Shown: positions 1 to 5,524 of the stretch, piece by piece
Numbering within the stretch: the stretch's first letter is position 1
How the letters are laid out: each line of letters opens with the position of its first letter
Source of the DNA: Halothiobacillaceae bacterium
GTDB taxonomy: Bacteria > Pseudomonadota > Gammaproteobacteria > Halothiobacillales > Halothiobacillaceae
Assembly (NCBI GenBank): GCA_011380105.1
Contig: DRZW01000141.1
Span: forward strand, 1 to 5,524
DNA length: 5,524 bases
Direction: 5' to 3'
The notes under the pieces: generated by a model
Databases searched by the model: none
What the model was told of the DNA's origin: nothing
What the model saw: the letters and a program-made list of their open reading frames with translations, nothing else
Position numbers and translations under genes: made by a program

Positions 1-891
1 CATCGAGTCATTGAGGATGTCTGCCAGGGTCACGCCGACGACGTGAATAATATCCGCCGGTTTAGCAGGCCAGTGGGCATCTGGTAGGTCGGGGGCAATC
101 TGTTGTTTGATAAATCTCGAGAAATGGCTGACGGTCCAATCGCTGTCTTGATCAAAATCGAAGGTAGCCGTTGGCTCCCCGCTGATTTGCTCTTCTAATA
201 ATTCGCTGACCCGGTCGATCATGGCCTCGACAAAGGCAGTAGAACTGGTTATGCCGCCGACTGCAGGGGTCTCAGAGGAATTGTCACTGCTGGTTAAGCG
301 CTTGAGCGTTGGGAGTATACCTACTTGAATCAGGTAGTCGTTAAGAATGGAGTAGATTGGGCTGATTTGCCTCACACCCTGTTCAATAAAAATATTGACA
401 AACGGTTTTTGCATTAACGAGGGCAGCTGTGTGCTCTGTTCAAGCACCGCCCGAGCAATGGCCTCTAGGCTGTAAAGACCATCGGGAATTTGATCGGTTA
501 GTTCGGTTAAATGATGGATGCGCGCTAAATACTGGGCATGTTCGCCGCTGGTGCTGCGGCAGGCGGCATGAAGATTGTCTTCGAGTTTAAGCGCCGCGCC
601 CCGGTCTTGGGTAAGTTCAAACCATTGTTTTGGGGCATTTTGCTCTATATTAGGATCCAATAATTGCTGGAAAACAGCCTGATAGAATTTCTTCTGGCCG
701 GTGCGGCCATGGGCAATCGCTGAGAAAAGCGCCTTGCGCGCGGCCTTTTCGCGGACATTTTCGGCCTGGTTGAACAAGTTTTTTTCAACTCGGCTAAATA
801 CTCGGCGTAGCGCCTCATGCAATGAGACTTCGACTAGATTTTGCAGTTCGCGCTTAATTTGTTCGGGGGTTGTTTTAATACGGGTCATCAT
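1..891 (-). CDS. Helix-rich protein of unknown function, DUF1631-like N-terminal part (3' end outside window)
   Basis: The 297 visible codons are open to the window edge, so the C-terminal part is missing. The start is the first of two adjacent ATGs (889-891, 886-888), 8 bp after the glgA stop. There is no clear Shine-Dalgarno, which suggests translational coupling to glgA. The protein is soluble-looking, rich in charged amphipathic helices, with no signal peptide or membrane segment. An LF..AE pattern lies near residues 39-44. A block near residues 169-197 (IEQGVRQISPIYSILNDYLI, then GILPTLK) and a DIIHVVG...DILND segment at 280-295 recall the order of conserved blocks I remember from DUF1631 proteins, which are often mislabelled thymidine phosphorylase. 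That match is from memory and only moderately secure. A linker of low complexity, rich in Ser and Thr, lies around residues 200-218. Its position as the third gene after glgB and glgA suggests co-expression with glycogen synthesis. The sequence does not show its role. Confidence 0.85.
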   Translation of the reverse strand, partial: MMTRIKTTPEQIKRELQNLVEVSLHEALRRVFSRVEKNLFNQAENVREKAARKALFSAIAHGRTGQKKFYQAVFQQLLDPNIEQNAPKQWFELTQDRGAALKLEDNLHAACRSTSGEHAQYLARIHHLTELTDQIPDGLYSLEAIARAVLEQSTQLPSLMQKPFVNIFIEQGVRQISPIYSILNDYLIQVGILPTLKRLTSSDNSSETPAVGGITSSTAFVEAMIDRVSELLEEQISGEPTATFDFDQDSDWTVSHFSRFIKQQIAPDLPDAHWPAKPADIIHVVGVTLADILNDSM

Positions 892-899
892 CGGTGCAT

Positions 900-2345
900 T
901 TATTGTTTTAGCGCGTTTTGGTACAAATCAAGATAAGCACGCGCGCTGGCCACCCAGTCGTAACATTTGCTCATTCCGCGGCTGCGGACTGCCTCAAGCG
1001 CGGTTTTATCGGCGAACAAATCCGAGAACAGATCCACTGCCCAGAGAATAGCATTAACATCCAGATAATCCATGACAATGCCGGTAGCCATGCCGTCATC
1101 TAATACCTCGGGGTTGAGTGGTACAACCGTGTCATTCAAACCGCCGACACCATGCACAATCGGGACGGTGCCATAACGCAGACTGTAGAGCTGATTTAGC
1201 CCGCAGGGCTCAAAGCGTGAAGGCATTAAAAAGGCATCACCGCCGCCTTCAAAACGGTGTGCCAAGCCTTCATCATAACCAATTCGAACCGCGATCCGTT
1301 TCGGGTCTTGCTCGGCGAGTACGCGCAGACTTTGCTCAAAGTGAGCCTCGCCGGAGCCTAAAATGGCGAACTGAACGGAGCGGGCGCCCAGTTTGCCTAA
1401 TGCCTGGGTTAGCAAATCAATCCCTTTTTGATCAACCAGACGACCAACGTAGACAATCAATGGCACGTTGGGATCAACCGGCAGGCCAAGTTCACGTTGT
1501 AGTGCGATTTTGTTTTCCTGTTTTTTGGGCAGGGTCTCGCGGTCGTAATGAGCCACCAAAGCTGGGTCATGCTTAGGATCCCAATCACTGCCAATACCAT
1601 TGAGAATGCCAACCAAACGGTCTTTGCGATGTCGCAACAGACCATCTAAACCATAACCAAATTCAGGGGTTTGGATTTCCCGCGCGTAAGTTGGGCTTAC
1701 GGTGGTGATTCGGTCAGAGAAAACAATACCGCCTTTGATAAACGACATATTCCCCCAGAATTCCAAGCCATCAGGGCGCCACAAAGACCAAGGTAGGCCA
1801 AGGCGCTCAAAGGTAGCGCGATCGAAAACACCCTGATAGGCCAGATTATGCAGGGTGAAAATCGTTTTAGGATTCTCAGCACTACTGAGCATGGCTGGCA
1901 CTAACCCGGTTTGCCAGTCATTTGCGTGGACGACATCGAATGCAGGAATATCATTCACCGCGCCAGTTGCGAGCATAACCACCGCCCGACAAAAAAGCGT
2001 AAAGCGATCGGGATTATCATGCCAGGGGTTGCCATCCGGACCCATATAAGGATTACCACGCCGTGCTGAGAAGGCTGGGTGGTCTACCAAATAGACTGTA
2101 ACGTTGCCATCGGGCAGTTGGGTGCGGAGGATGTCGACCGGCTGGCCGACGACTTCTAAGCGAGCAATATGCTCGGTGGTTTGGTCTCCACGCAAATGCA
2201 AATCGCCGTATCGTGGTAGGACTATGCGAACGTCAACCCCAAGATCCTGCAAGGCAATGGGTAACGCGCCAGAAACATCGGCGAGTCCACCGGTCTTGAT
2301 TAGAGGATAGGCTTCGCTGGTCGCGAATAAAACGGATGGCGACAC
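900..2345 (-). CDS. glgA: Glycogen synthase GlgA (ADP-glucose:alpha-1,4-glucan glucosyltransferase)
   Basis: This cytosolic GT5-family enzyme transfers glucose from ADP-glucose to the non-reducing end of alpha-1,4-glucan. From the GTG at 2343-2345 it is 481 aa, close to E. coli GlgA (477 aa). The N-terminal Rossmann half carries the ADP-glucose binding loop KTGGLADV (residues 17-24) and HANDWQTGL (140-148). The C-terminal half carries GRLVDQKG (301-308; R302 and K307 match E. coli R300 and K305) and SRFEPCGLNQLY (376-387; E379 matches the key E377). The GGLNDTV glycine loop is at 401-407. A TTG at 2378 would add 11 residues, but the Shine-Dalgarno lies inside that extension, so GTG is preferred. 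One oddity is NGIGSDWDP (249-257), where the family normally has NG(V/I)D followed by one more residue before the Trp. The gene lies 186 bp after glgB and 8 bp before the next gene, on the same strand. Confidence 0.97.
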   Translation of the reverse strand: MSPSVLFATSEAYPLIKTGGLADVSGALPIALQDLGVDVRIVLPRYGDLHLRGDQTTEHIARLEVVGQPVDILRTQLPDGNVTVYLVDHPAFSARRGNPYMGPDGNPWHDNPDRFTLFCRAVVMLATGAVNDIPAFDVVHANDWQTGLVPAMLSSAENPKTIFTLHNLAYQGVFDRATFERLGLPWSLWRPDGLEFWGNMSFIKGGIVFSDRITTVSPTYAREIQTPEFGYGLDGLLRHRKDRLVGILNGIGSDWDPKHDPALVAHYDRETLPKKQENKIALQRELGLPVDPNVPLIVYVGRLVDQKGIDLLTQALGKLGARSVQFAILGSGEAHFEQSLRVLAEQDPKRIAVRIGYDEGLAHRFEGGGDAFLMPSRFEPCGLNQLYSLRYGTVPIVHGVGGLNDTVVPLNPEVLDDGMATGIVMDYLDVNAILWAVDLFSDLFADKTALEAVRSRGMSKCYDWVASARAYLDLYQNALKQ

Positions 2346-2531
2346 AATTGGCTCTCCTGAAGATGCTAAGAACAACAATCTGTGGTTGGTTATGTTGTGT
2401 TTAGTGTAAATTCAAACAAGACTATATTGCCAATAAATGGGTGAAAACTAAAAATACCAAGCTCGTGTTTTGGGTTGTTTTAATGCTGAGAACCCTGATC
2501 GGCTGCGGCAAAGTCGCAACTCAAGATAAAA
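2346..2531 (-). other. AT-rich glgB-glgA intergenic gap, possible internal promoter
   Basis: There are 186 bp between the glgB stop and the glgA start, long for genes of one operon. I see no strong hairpin followed by a T-run, so a terminator is not supported. Weak sigma70-like boxes exist on the minus strand. TTGGCA (2433-2428) lies 19 nt upstream of TACACT (2408-2403), a spacing longer than ideal, and an isolated TATAGT sits at 2426-2421. An internal promoter for glgA is possible but poorly supported. No credible minus-strand small gene lies here. Confidence 0.3.
2354..2358 (-). promoter_or_regulatory. Ribosome binding site that sets the glgA start
   Basis: On the minus strand AGGAG (2358 to 2354) is followed by 8 nt and then GTG at 2345. 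This spacing is ideal. The protein from this GTG begins MSPSVLFATSEAYPLIKTGG, matching the usual GlgA N-terminus, in which the KTGG loop lies about 15-20 residues from the start. The longer TTG-initiated reading would place this motif inside the coding sequence. Confidence 0.8.
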
Positions 2532-4706
2532 CTATGTACCTGAAACAGGTTTTAGCAACAGTGCGGTTAACCCCGGTAAGGTCAGCTCAATACTATGTGG
2601 CTGGCCGTGTAGCGGAGTATTGGGCAGCAGTTTTATATCAGGTGTCTGGCCAGAACCGGCATAATCGGTGGCATCGGTGTTTAACAAAACCTGATAGCGG
2701 CTGTTTTCAGGAACCCCGAAGCGATAGTGCTCGCGAGTAACAGGGGTGAAATTAAACAGGGCAATGACCTGTTCGTTCTGGCCGTAACGCAAAAAGCTGA
2801 CTACCGATTGTTCCCGGTCATCACAGCTTAGCCAAGCAAAACCTTCCGGCTCGAACTCGAGCGCATGTAAGGCCGCTTCGCGTTGATAAAGTCGGTTGAG
2901 CTGATCTACTAGGTTTCGTATGCCGCTGTGATACGGGTAGTCAAGCATCCACCAATCTAATTCGCGCGCATAGTTCCATTCATAGCCTTGACCAAATTCA
3001 GTGCCCATAAACAAGAGTTTTTTGCCCGGATAAGCAAATTGCCAAGTATATAGCAGCCGTAAATTGGCGTATCTCTGCCATTCATCGCCCGGCATTTTGT
3101 TGGGCATCGACCCTTTGCCATGTACAACTTCATCATGGGATAAGGGCAGAACGAAGTTCTCGGCGTATTGGTAAATCATGCCGAAGGTCAGCAGGTTATG
3201 ATGATATGAGCGATTGATTGGGTCTTCAGCCATATAGGATAACGAATCGTTCATCCATCCCATGTTCCACTTCATGCTAAAGCCCAAGCCGCCATGGTCG
3301 GGCGGGCGGGAAACCATCGGCCAGGCGGTGGATTCTTCGGCAATCATCAACACACCGGGATTACGGGACAAAATGGTGTGGTTTAGCTGGCGTAGAAAAT
3401 CGATGGCTTCTATATTCTCGCGACCACCGTGCTGATTGGGAATCCAATCACCCGGTTCACGTGAGTAGTCTAGATAGAGCATCGCGGCGACTGCATCAAC
3501 CCGCAGGCCGTCTATATGTAACTGCTCTATCCAATACTGGGCGGAGGCGATTAGAAAATTGCGAACTTCGTTGCGACCGTAATTGAAGATCAATGTGCCC
3601 CAGTCACGGTGCTCACCCTGGCGTGGGTCTTGGTGTTCATAGAGTGCTGTGCCATCAAACTGAGCCAGAGCAAAGCGATCTTTGGGAAAGTGGGCGGGCA
3701 CCCAGTCTAAGATAACGCCAATGTTGTGTTGGTGAGCGTAGTCGACAAAATAACAAAAGTCATGCAAGTCCCCATAACGACTGGTTGGTGCGAAATAACC
3801 CGTGGTTTGATACCCCCAAGAGCCATCGAACGGGTGCTCGGTAACCGGTAGCAATTCGATATGGGTAAAGCCACGTTCCAGGACATAATCAACCAGTTTT
3901 TCCGCCAGGGTTCGGTAATTTAGAAACCCGCCGTGTTCATCACGCATCCACGAGCCGAGATGAACCTCGTAGATACTCATTGGCTGATGTTGCCATTGGG
4001 CGTAACTGCGACGATCTAACCATTGGCTATCGTTCCAGTCATAGGTGGTGAATGTCGGGACGATGGCAGCAGTATTTGGGCGCATTTCAAAAGCGCGTCC
4101 GACAGGATCAGTGCGCAATTCTATTTGCCAGTGGGCATTGAGTATTTCAAATTTGTACAAATCACCCACAGCCATACCGGGAATGAATAATTCCCAGACA
4201 CCGCTACTGCCTAAGACGCGCATCGGGTGGCGACGACCATCCCAGTTATTAAAATCCCCTACCACGCTGACTCGTTTGGCATTAGGTGCCCAGACAGCAA
4301 AGCGTACCCCGGTTATGCCATCAATATTTAATACCTGTGCGCCCAGCATGTTCCAGAGTTTGAGATGCTTGCCTTCGGCAAACAGGTGCAAATCTAATTC
4401 ACCCACTGTGGGTAAAAAGCTGTAGGGATCGATTATTTGGTATTGATGGCCGTCGTGGGTGGTGATCTGATAGCACGGATGCGGGTTTACCCAATCGCGC
4501 GGCAAGCTGATATGGAAAATGCCGGGATAGTGCGCGTGCTCTTCAAGCGTGAAGGGCTCGCCGTCAAGATCAAATCCCTGAACTTTACAGGCATGGGGTT
4601 GATAGAGGCACAAGTGAGTGTTGCCGTCTTGATCATCATGCAGACCGAGGACACGGTGCGGGTCGTGATGGCGCGCTGAAATTAAGGCAGAAAGATCGCT
4701 TTCCAT
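2532..4706 (-). CDS. glgB: 1,4-alpha-glucan branching enzyme GlgB
   Basis: This cytosolic GH13 enzyme cuts an alpha-1,4-glucan chain and re-attaches it by an alpha-1,6 bond, making glycogen branches. At 724 aa it is essentially the E. coli length (728 aa), of the long type with the extra N1 domain. N1 spans about residues 1-110 (DPHRVLGLH at 15-23). The CBM48 module is about 125-215 ([20 protein letters not shown], 136-155). The catalytic barrel runs from about 245 to 610 and a C-terminal beta domain follows to 724. Catalytic signatures are DWVPAHF (334-340), GLRVDAV with nucleophile D404, IAEEST with acid/base E457, and [10 protein letters not shown] with D525 as stabiliser. R402 and H524 are also kept. 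The ATG at 4704-4706 is the first possible start, since an in-frame TAA lies two codons upstream (4712-4710). A weak GGAG (4723-4720) is 13 nt away. The gene stops with TAG and leads glgA on the same strand. Confidence 0.98.
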   Translation of the reverse strand: MESDLSALISARHHDPHRVLGLHDDQDGNTHLCLYQPHACKVQGFDLDGEPFTLEEHAHYPGIFHISLPRDWVNPHPCYQITTHDGHQYQIIDPYSFLPTVGELDLHLFAEGKHLKLWNMLGAQVLNIDGITGVRFAVWAPNAKRVSVVGDFNNWDGRRHPMRVLGSSGVWELFIPGMAVGDLYKFEILNAHWQIELRTDPVGRAFEMRPNTAAIVPTFTTYDWNDSQWLDRRSYAQWQHQPMSIYEVHLGSWMRDEHGGFLNYRTLAEKLVDYVLERGFTHIELLPVTEHPFDGSWGYQTTGYFAPTSRYGDLHDFCYFVDYAHQHNIGVILDWVPAHFPKDRFALAQFDGTALYEHQDPRQGEHRDWGTLIFNYGRNEVRNFLIASAQYWIEQLHIDGLRVDAVAAMLYLDYSREPGDWIPNQHGGRENIEAIDFLRQLNHTILSRNPGVLMIAEESTAWPMVSRPPDHGGLGFSMKWNMGWMNDSLSYMAEDPINRSYHHNLLTFGMIYQYAENFVLPLSHDEVVHGKGSMPNKMPGDEWQRYANLRLLYTWQFAYPGKKLLFMGTEFGQGYEWNYARELDWWMLDYPYHSGIRNLVDQLNRLYQREAALHALEFEPEGFAWLSCDDREQSVVSFLRYGQNEQVIALFNFTPVTREHYRFGVPENSRYQVLLNTDATDYAGSGQTPDIKLLPNTPLHGQPHSIELTLPGLTALLLKPVSGT

Positions 4707-4755
4707 TGGTTAACACAAGCTCCACTATTGCTGTTTTGTGAGGGTGGTGTAAGTG

Positions 4756-4764
4756 TTTATACCA
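4756..4764 (-). promoter_or_regulatory. Extended -10 promoter for glgB (and probably the glgBA unit)
   Basis: The minus strand reads TGG followed by TATAAA (4764 to 4756). This fits the TGnTATAAT extended -10 consensus with one mismatch. No good -35 hexamer stands 16-18 nt upstream, as expected for this promoter class. Transcription would begin near 4749 and give a leader of about 42 nt before the glgB ATG. The call rests only on consensus match and position. Confidence 0.5.
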
Positions 4765-4795
4765 ATGACTATGGCACAAAAGCGAAAGGAGGCAA

Positions 4796-4855
4796 ATGTT
4801 GTTGAGAAAATTATGCCTTCTGCGAGATTTTTTTAGTCGAATGCGCCCTTTTTAA
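4796..4855 (+). CDS. Possible 19-aa small ORF / leader peptide upstream of glgC
   Basis: The full-consensus Shine-Dalgarno AAAGGAGG (4785-4792) is followed after only 3 nt by ATG at 4796, and then by TTG codons at 4799 (6 nt) and 4802 (9 nt) in the same frame. The reading frame encodes MLLRKLCLLRDFFSRMRPF and ends with TAA (4853-4855). The peptide is basic and hydrophobic, with five Leu and four Arg and no acidic residue except one Asp. It lies 289 bp upstream of glgC on the same strand. It has no run of one amino acid typical of an attenuator leader, and no terminator-like hairpin follows it closely. The strong ribosome site is the main argument for it. A purine-rich stretch arising by chance is the alternative. 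Confidence 0.25.
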   Translation: MLLRKLCLLRDFFSRMRPF

Positions 4856-4989
4856 TGTTAAGGTCACAAAAAAGTGGCAGCTTTTCTAGATGCCTACTGG
4901 GTACATTAAATATTGGGTTATATACACCGGCCTTTATGCTCAAAAGCGTGCCGTTTTAAGCTTGGCTGCAAATGCGCCGGCGTTCCTGG

Positions 4990-5019
4990 TTGGCACTATT
5001 AAGCTACAAGCGCTGTAAA
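4990..5019 (+). promoter_or_regulatory. Candidate sigma70 promoter for glgC
   Basis: TTGGCA (4990-4995) matches 5 of 6 bases of the -35 consensus. TGTAAA (5014-5019), 18 nt further on, matches 4 of 6 of the -10. Start of transcription near 5026 would leave a leader of about 120 nt before glgC. The boxes are imperfect and similar pairs occur by chance in AT-rich DNA, so this is the best visible candidate rather than a firm call. The TGGCAC here is not followed by a sigma54 -12 element at the right distance. Confidence 0.25.
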
Positions 5020-5055
5020 GTGGATTTCAAGGTGCTTGAGTATTGGTGGTTATCG

Positions 5056-5072
5056 ATTTGCATGCATTTGCA
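5056..5072. repeat. Two ATTTGCA copies one helical turn apart
   Basis: ATTTGCA occurs at 5056-5062 and again at 5066-5072, a 10-bp period that places both on the same DNA face. The overlap creates the palindrome TGCATGCA (5059-5066). It lies about 70 bp before the glgC ATG, just downstream of the candidate promoter. It could bind a regulator, but a 7-bp repeat can arise by chance. Confidence 0.3.
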
Positions 5073-5128
5073 ACGGCTACCCAAATTGGTCGTAATCAAT
5101 AACGTCATCATCGATTTATTTATTTACC

Positions 5129-5133
5129 GGGAG
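5129..5133 (+). promoter_or_regulatory. Ribosome binding site of glgC
   Basis: GGGAG is 11 nt before the glgC ATG at 5145, a slightly long but workable spacing. An ATG directly abutting it at 5134 is followed at once by TAA and has no spacing from the site, so it is not a real start. The next in-frame alternative, GTG at 5214, has no such site upstream, which favours ATG 5145. Confidence 0.6.
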
Positions 5134-5144
5134 ATGTAAACGCG

Positions 5145-5524
5145 ATGGATCCAAAGCAACACCCCCACAGTGAATCAGCTTCGGTTGCGCATCAGTATGA
5201 AGCACATCAGAGTGTGCATAGTCCGCGACGGTTGGTTAGCCGTATTACCCGCGATACGCTCGCCTTGGTGCTGGCAGGAGGGCGCGGTTCACGATTAAAA
5301 GAATTAACCGACTGGCGAGCTAAACCGGCGGTTCCGTTTGGTGGCAAGTTTCGGATTATCGATTTTCCCTTATCTAACTGCGTGAATTCCGGTATCCGGC
5401 GCATGGGGGTTCTTACCCAATATAAAGCCCACTCGTTAATCAAACACATCCAGTTAGCCTGGGGTGGTAGTCATGTGGCGCGTGGTGAATTTGTGGAGTT
5501 GCTTCCGGCCCAACAACGCATCAA
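5145..5524 (+). CDS. glgC: ADP-glucose pyrophosphorylase GlgC (glucose-1-phosphate adenylyltransferase), N-terminal part
   Basis: This enzyme makes ADP-glucose and pyrophosphate from ATP and glucose-1-phosphate. It is the committed and usually allosterically controlled step of bacterial glycogen synthesis. 126 full codons are visible and the frame runs off the right edge, so roughly 300 residues are missing. The nucleotide-binding signature [15 protein letters not shown] is at residues 41-55, followed by [20 protein letters not shown] (58-77), [13 protein letters not shown] (81-93) and [11 protein letters not shown] (115-125), all typical of GlgC. Residues 1-37 precede the core. That is about 18 more than in E. 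coli, and they hold five His among the first 25. W57 stands where E. coli has the fructose-1,6-bisphosphate-binding Lys39, while R58 and R70 match R40 and R52. The gene is divergent from glgB. Confidence 0.97.
   Translation, partial: MDPKQHPHSESASVAHQYEAHQSVHSPRRLVSRITRDTLALVLAGGRGSRLKELTDWRAKPAVPFGGKFRIIDFPLSNCVNSGIRRMGVLTQYKAHSLIKHIQLAWGGSHVARGEFVELLPAQQRI

Larger units (their letters stand above)
4707..5144. other. Divergent glgB/glgC control region
   Basis: These 438 bp separate the divergently read glgB and glgC and must hold both start signals. Supported contents are an extended -10 box for glgB, a 19-codon ORF with a strong Shine-Dalgarno on the plus strand (4785-4855), the glgC ribosome binding site at 5129-5133, an 8-bp palindrome CGCCGGCG (4975-4982), and ATTTGCA repeated 10 bp apart (5056-5062, 5066-5072). 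I saw no tRNA, no convincing intrinsic terminator, no clean CRP-type TGTGA-N6-TCACA site and no recognisable riboswitch. No ORF longer than the 19-codon one looks credible here. Confidence 0.7.

Noticed and set aside
701..1051. Plus-strand open frame of 116 codons
   Set aside because: It lies antisense across the end of glgA and the start of the downstream gene, both well supported. Its Arg- and Ser-rich composition is typical of a shadow frame.
1118..1576. Plus-strand open frame of 152 codons
   Set aside because: It is fully antisense to the conserved C-terminal half of glgA and shows no recognisable domain.
4045..4425. Plus-strand open frame of 126 codons
   Set aside because: It is antisense to the CBM48 region of glgB, with no domain and no ribosome site that I can see.
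4737..4752. CRP-like site starting with TGTGA before glgB
   Set aside because: The second half reads TGTAA instead of TCACA, so the palindrome is missing.
4865..4888. AAAAG-TGGCAG-CTTTT as an intrinsic terminator
   Set aside because: The stem is only five A/T-rich pairs and lacks a GC-rich core, so it would be too weak.
4840..4978. Repeated AATGCGCC (4840-4847, 4971-4978), and repeated ATCGATTT (5052-5059, 5110-5117) just beyond
   Set aside because: About one or two 8-bp repeats are expected by chance in a 438-bp region, and these have no regular spacing.
4990..5010. Sigma54 promoter beginning with TGGCAC
   Set aside because: No TTGCA/TTGCT-type -12 element follows at the required spacing.
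5207..5449. Minus-strand open frame of 80 codons
   Set aside because: It is antisense to the highly conserved N-terminal core of glgC.

Overview
The window is part of a bacterial glycogen-synthesis locus and carries four genes plus two non-coding gaps. The GlgB, GlgA and GlgC proteins look proteobacterial, most like gammaproteobacteria. The base composition is moderate. No marker here fixes the genus, so the taxonomic statement is inference from protein similarity I recall.

Layout. Positions 1-891 (minus) hold the 5' part of a gene that runs off the left edge. It is an alpha-helix-rich protein of unknown function that resembles the N-terminal part of DUF1631 proteins. Positions 900-2345 (minus) are glgA, glycogen synthase, starting at a GTG behind a good Shine-Dalgarno site. 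Positions 2346-2531 are an AT-rich gap. Positions 2532-4706 (minus) are glgB, the branching enzyme. Positions 4707-5144 are a divergent control region with a clear extended -10 promoter reading towards glgB and a possible 19-codon ORF reading the other way. Positions 5145-5524 (plus) are the 5' end of glgC, ADP-glucose pyrophosphorylase, cut by the right edge.

How the genes work together. GlgC makes ADP-glucose from glucose-1-phosphate and ATP. GlgA adds the glucose to growing alpha-1,4 chains, and GlgB introduces alpha-1,6 branches. The three enzymes form the complete classical bacterial pathway. glgB-glgA-(DUF1631-like) read as one likely transcription unit, with glgC divergent from it. GlgB and GlgA keep their catalytic residues. 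GlgC has tryptophan where the E. coli enzyme has the activator-binding Lys39, and it has a His-rich N-terminal extension.

I found no mobile element, CRISPR array, tRNA or rRNA, and nothing that amounts to a new defence or exotic system. The points most worth following are the unknown third gene of the glg unit, the altered regulatory position in GlgC, and the short ORF in the divergent control region.
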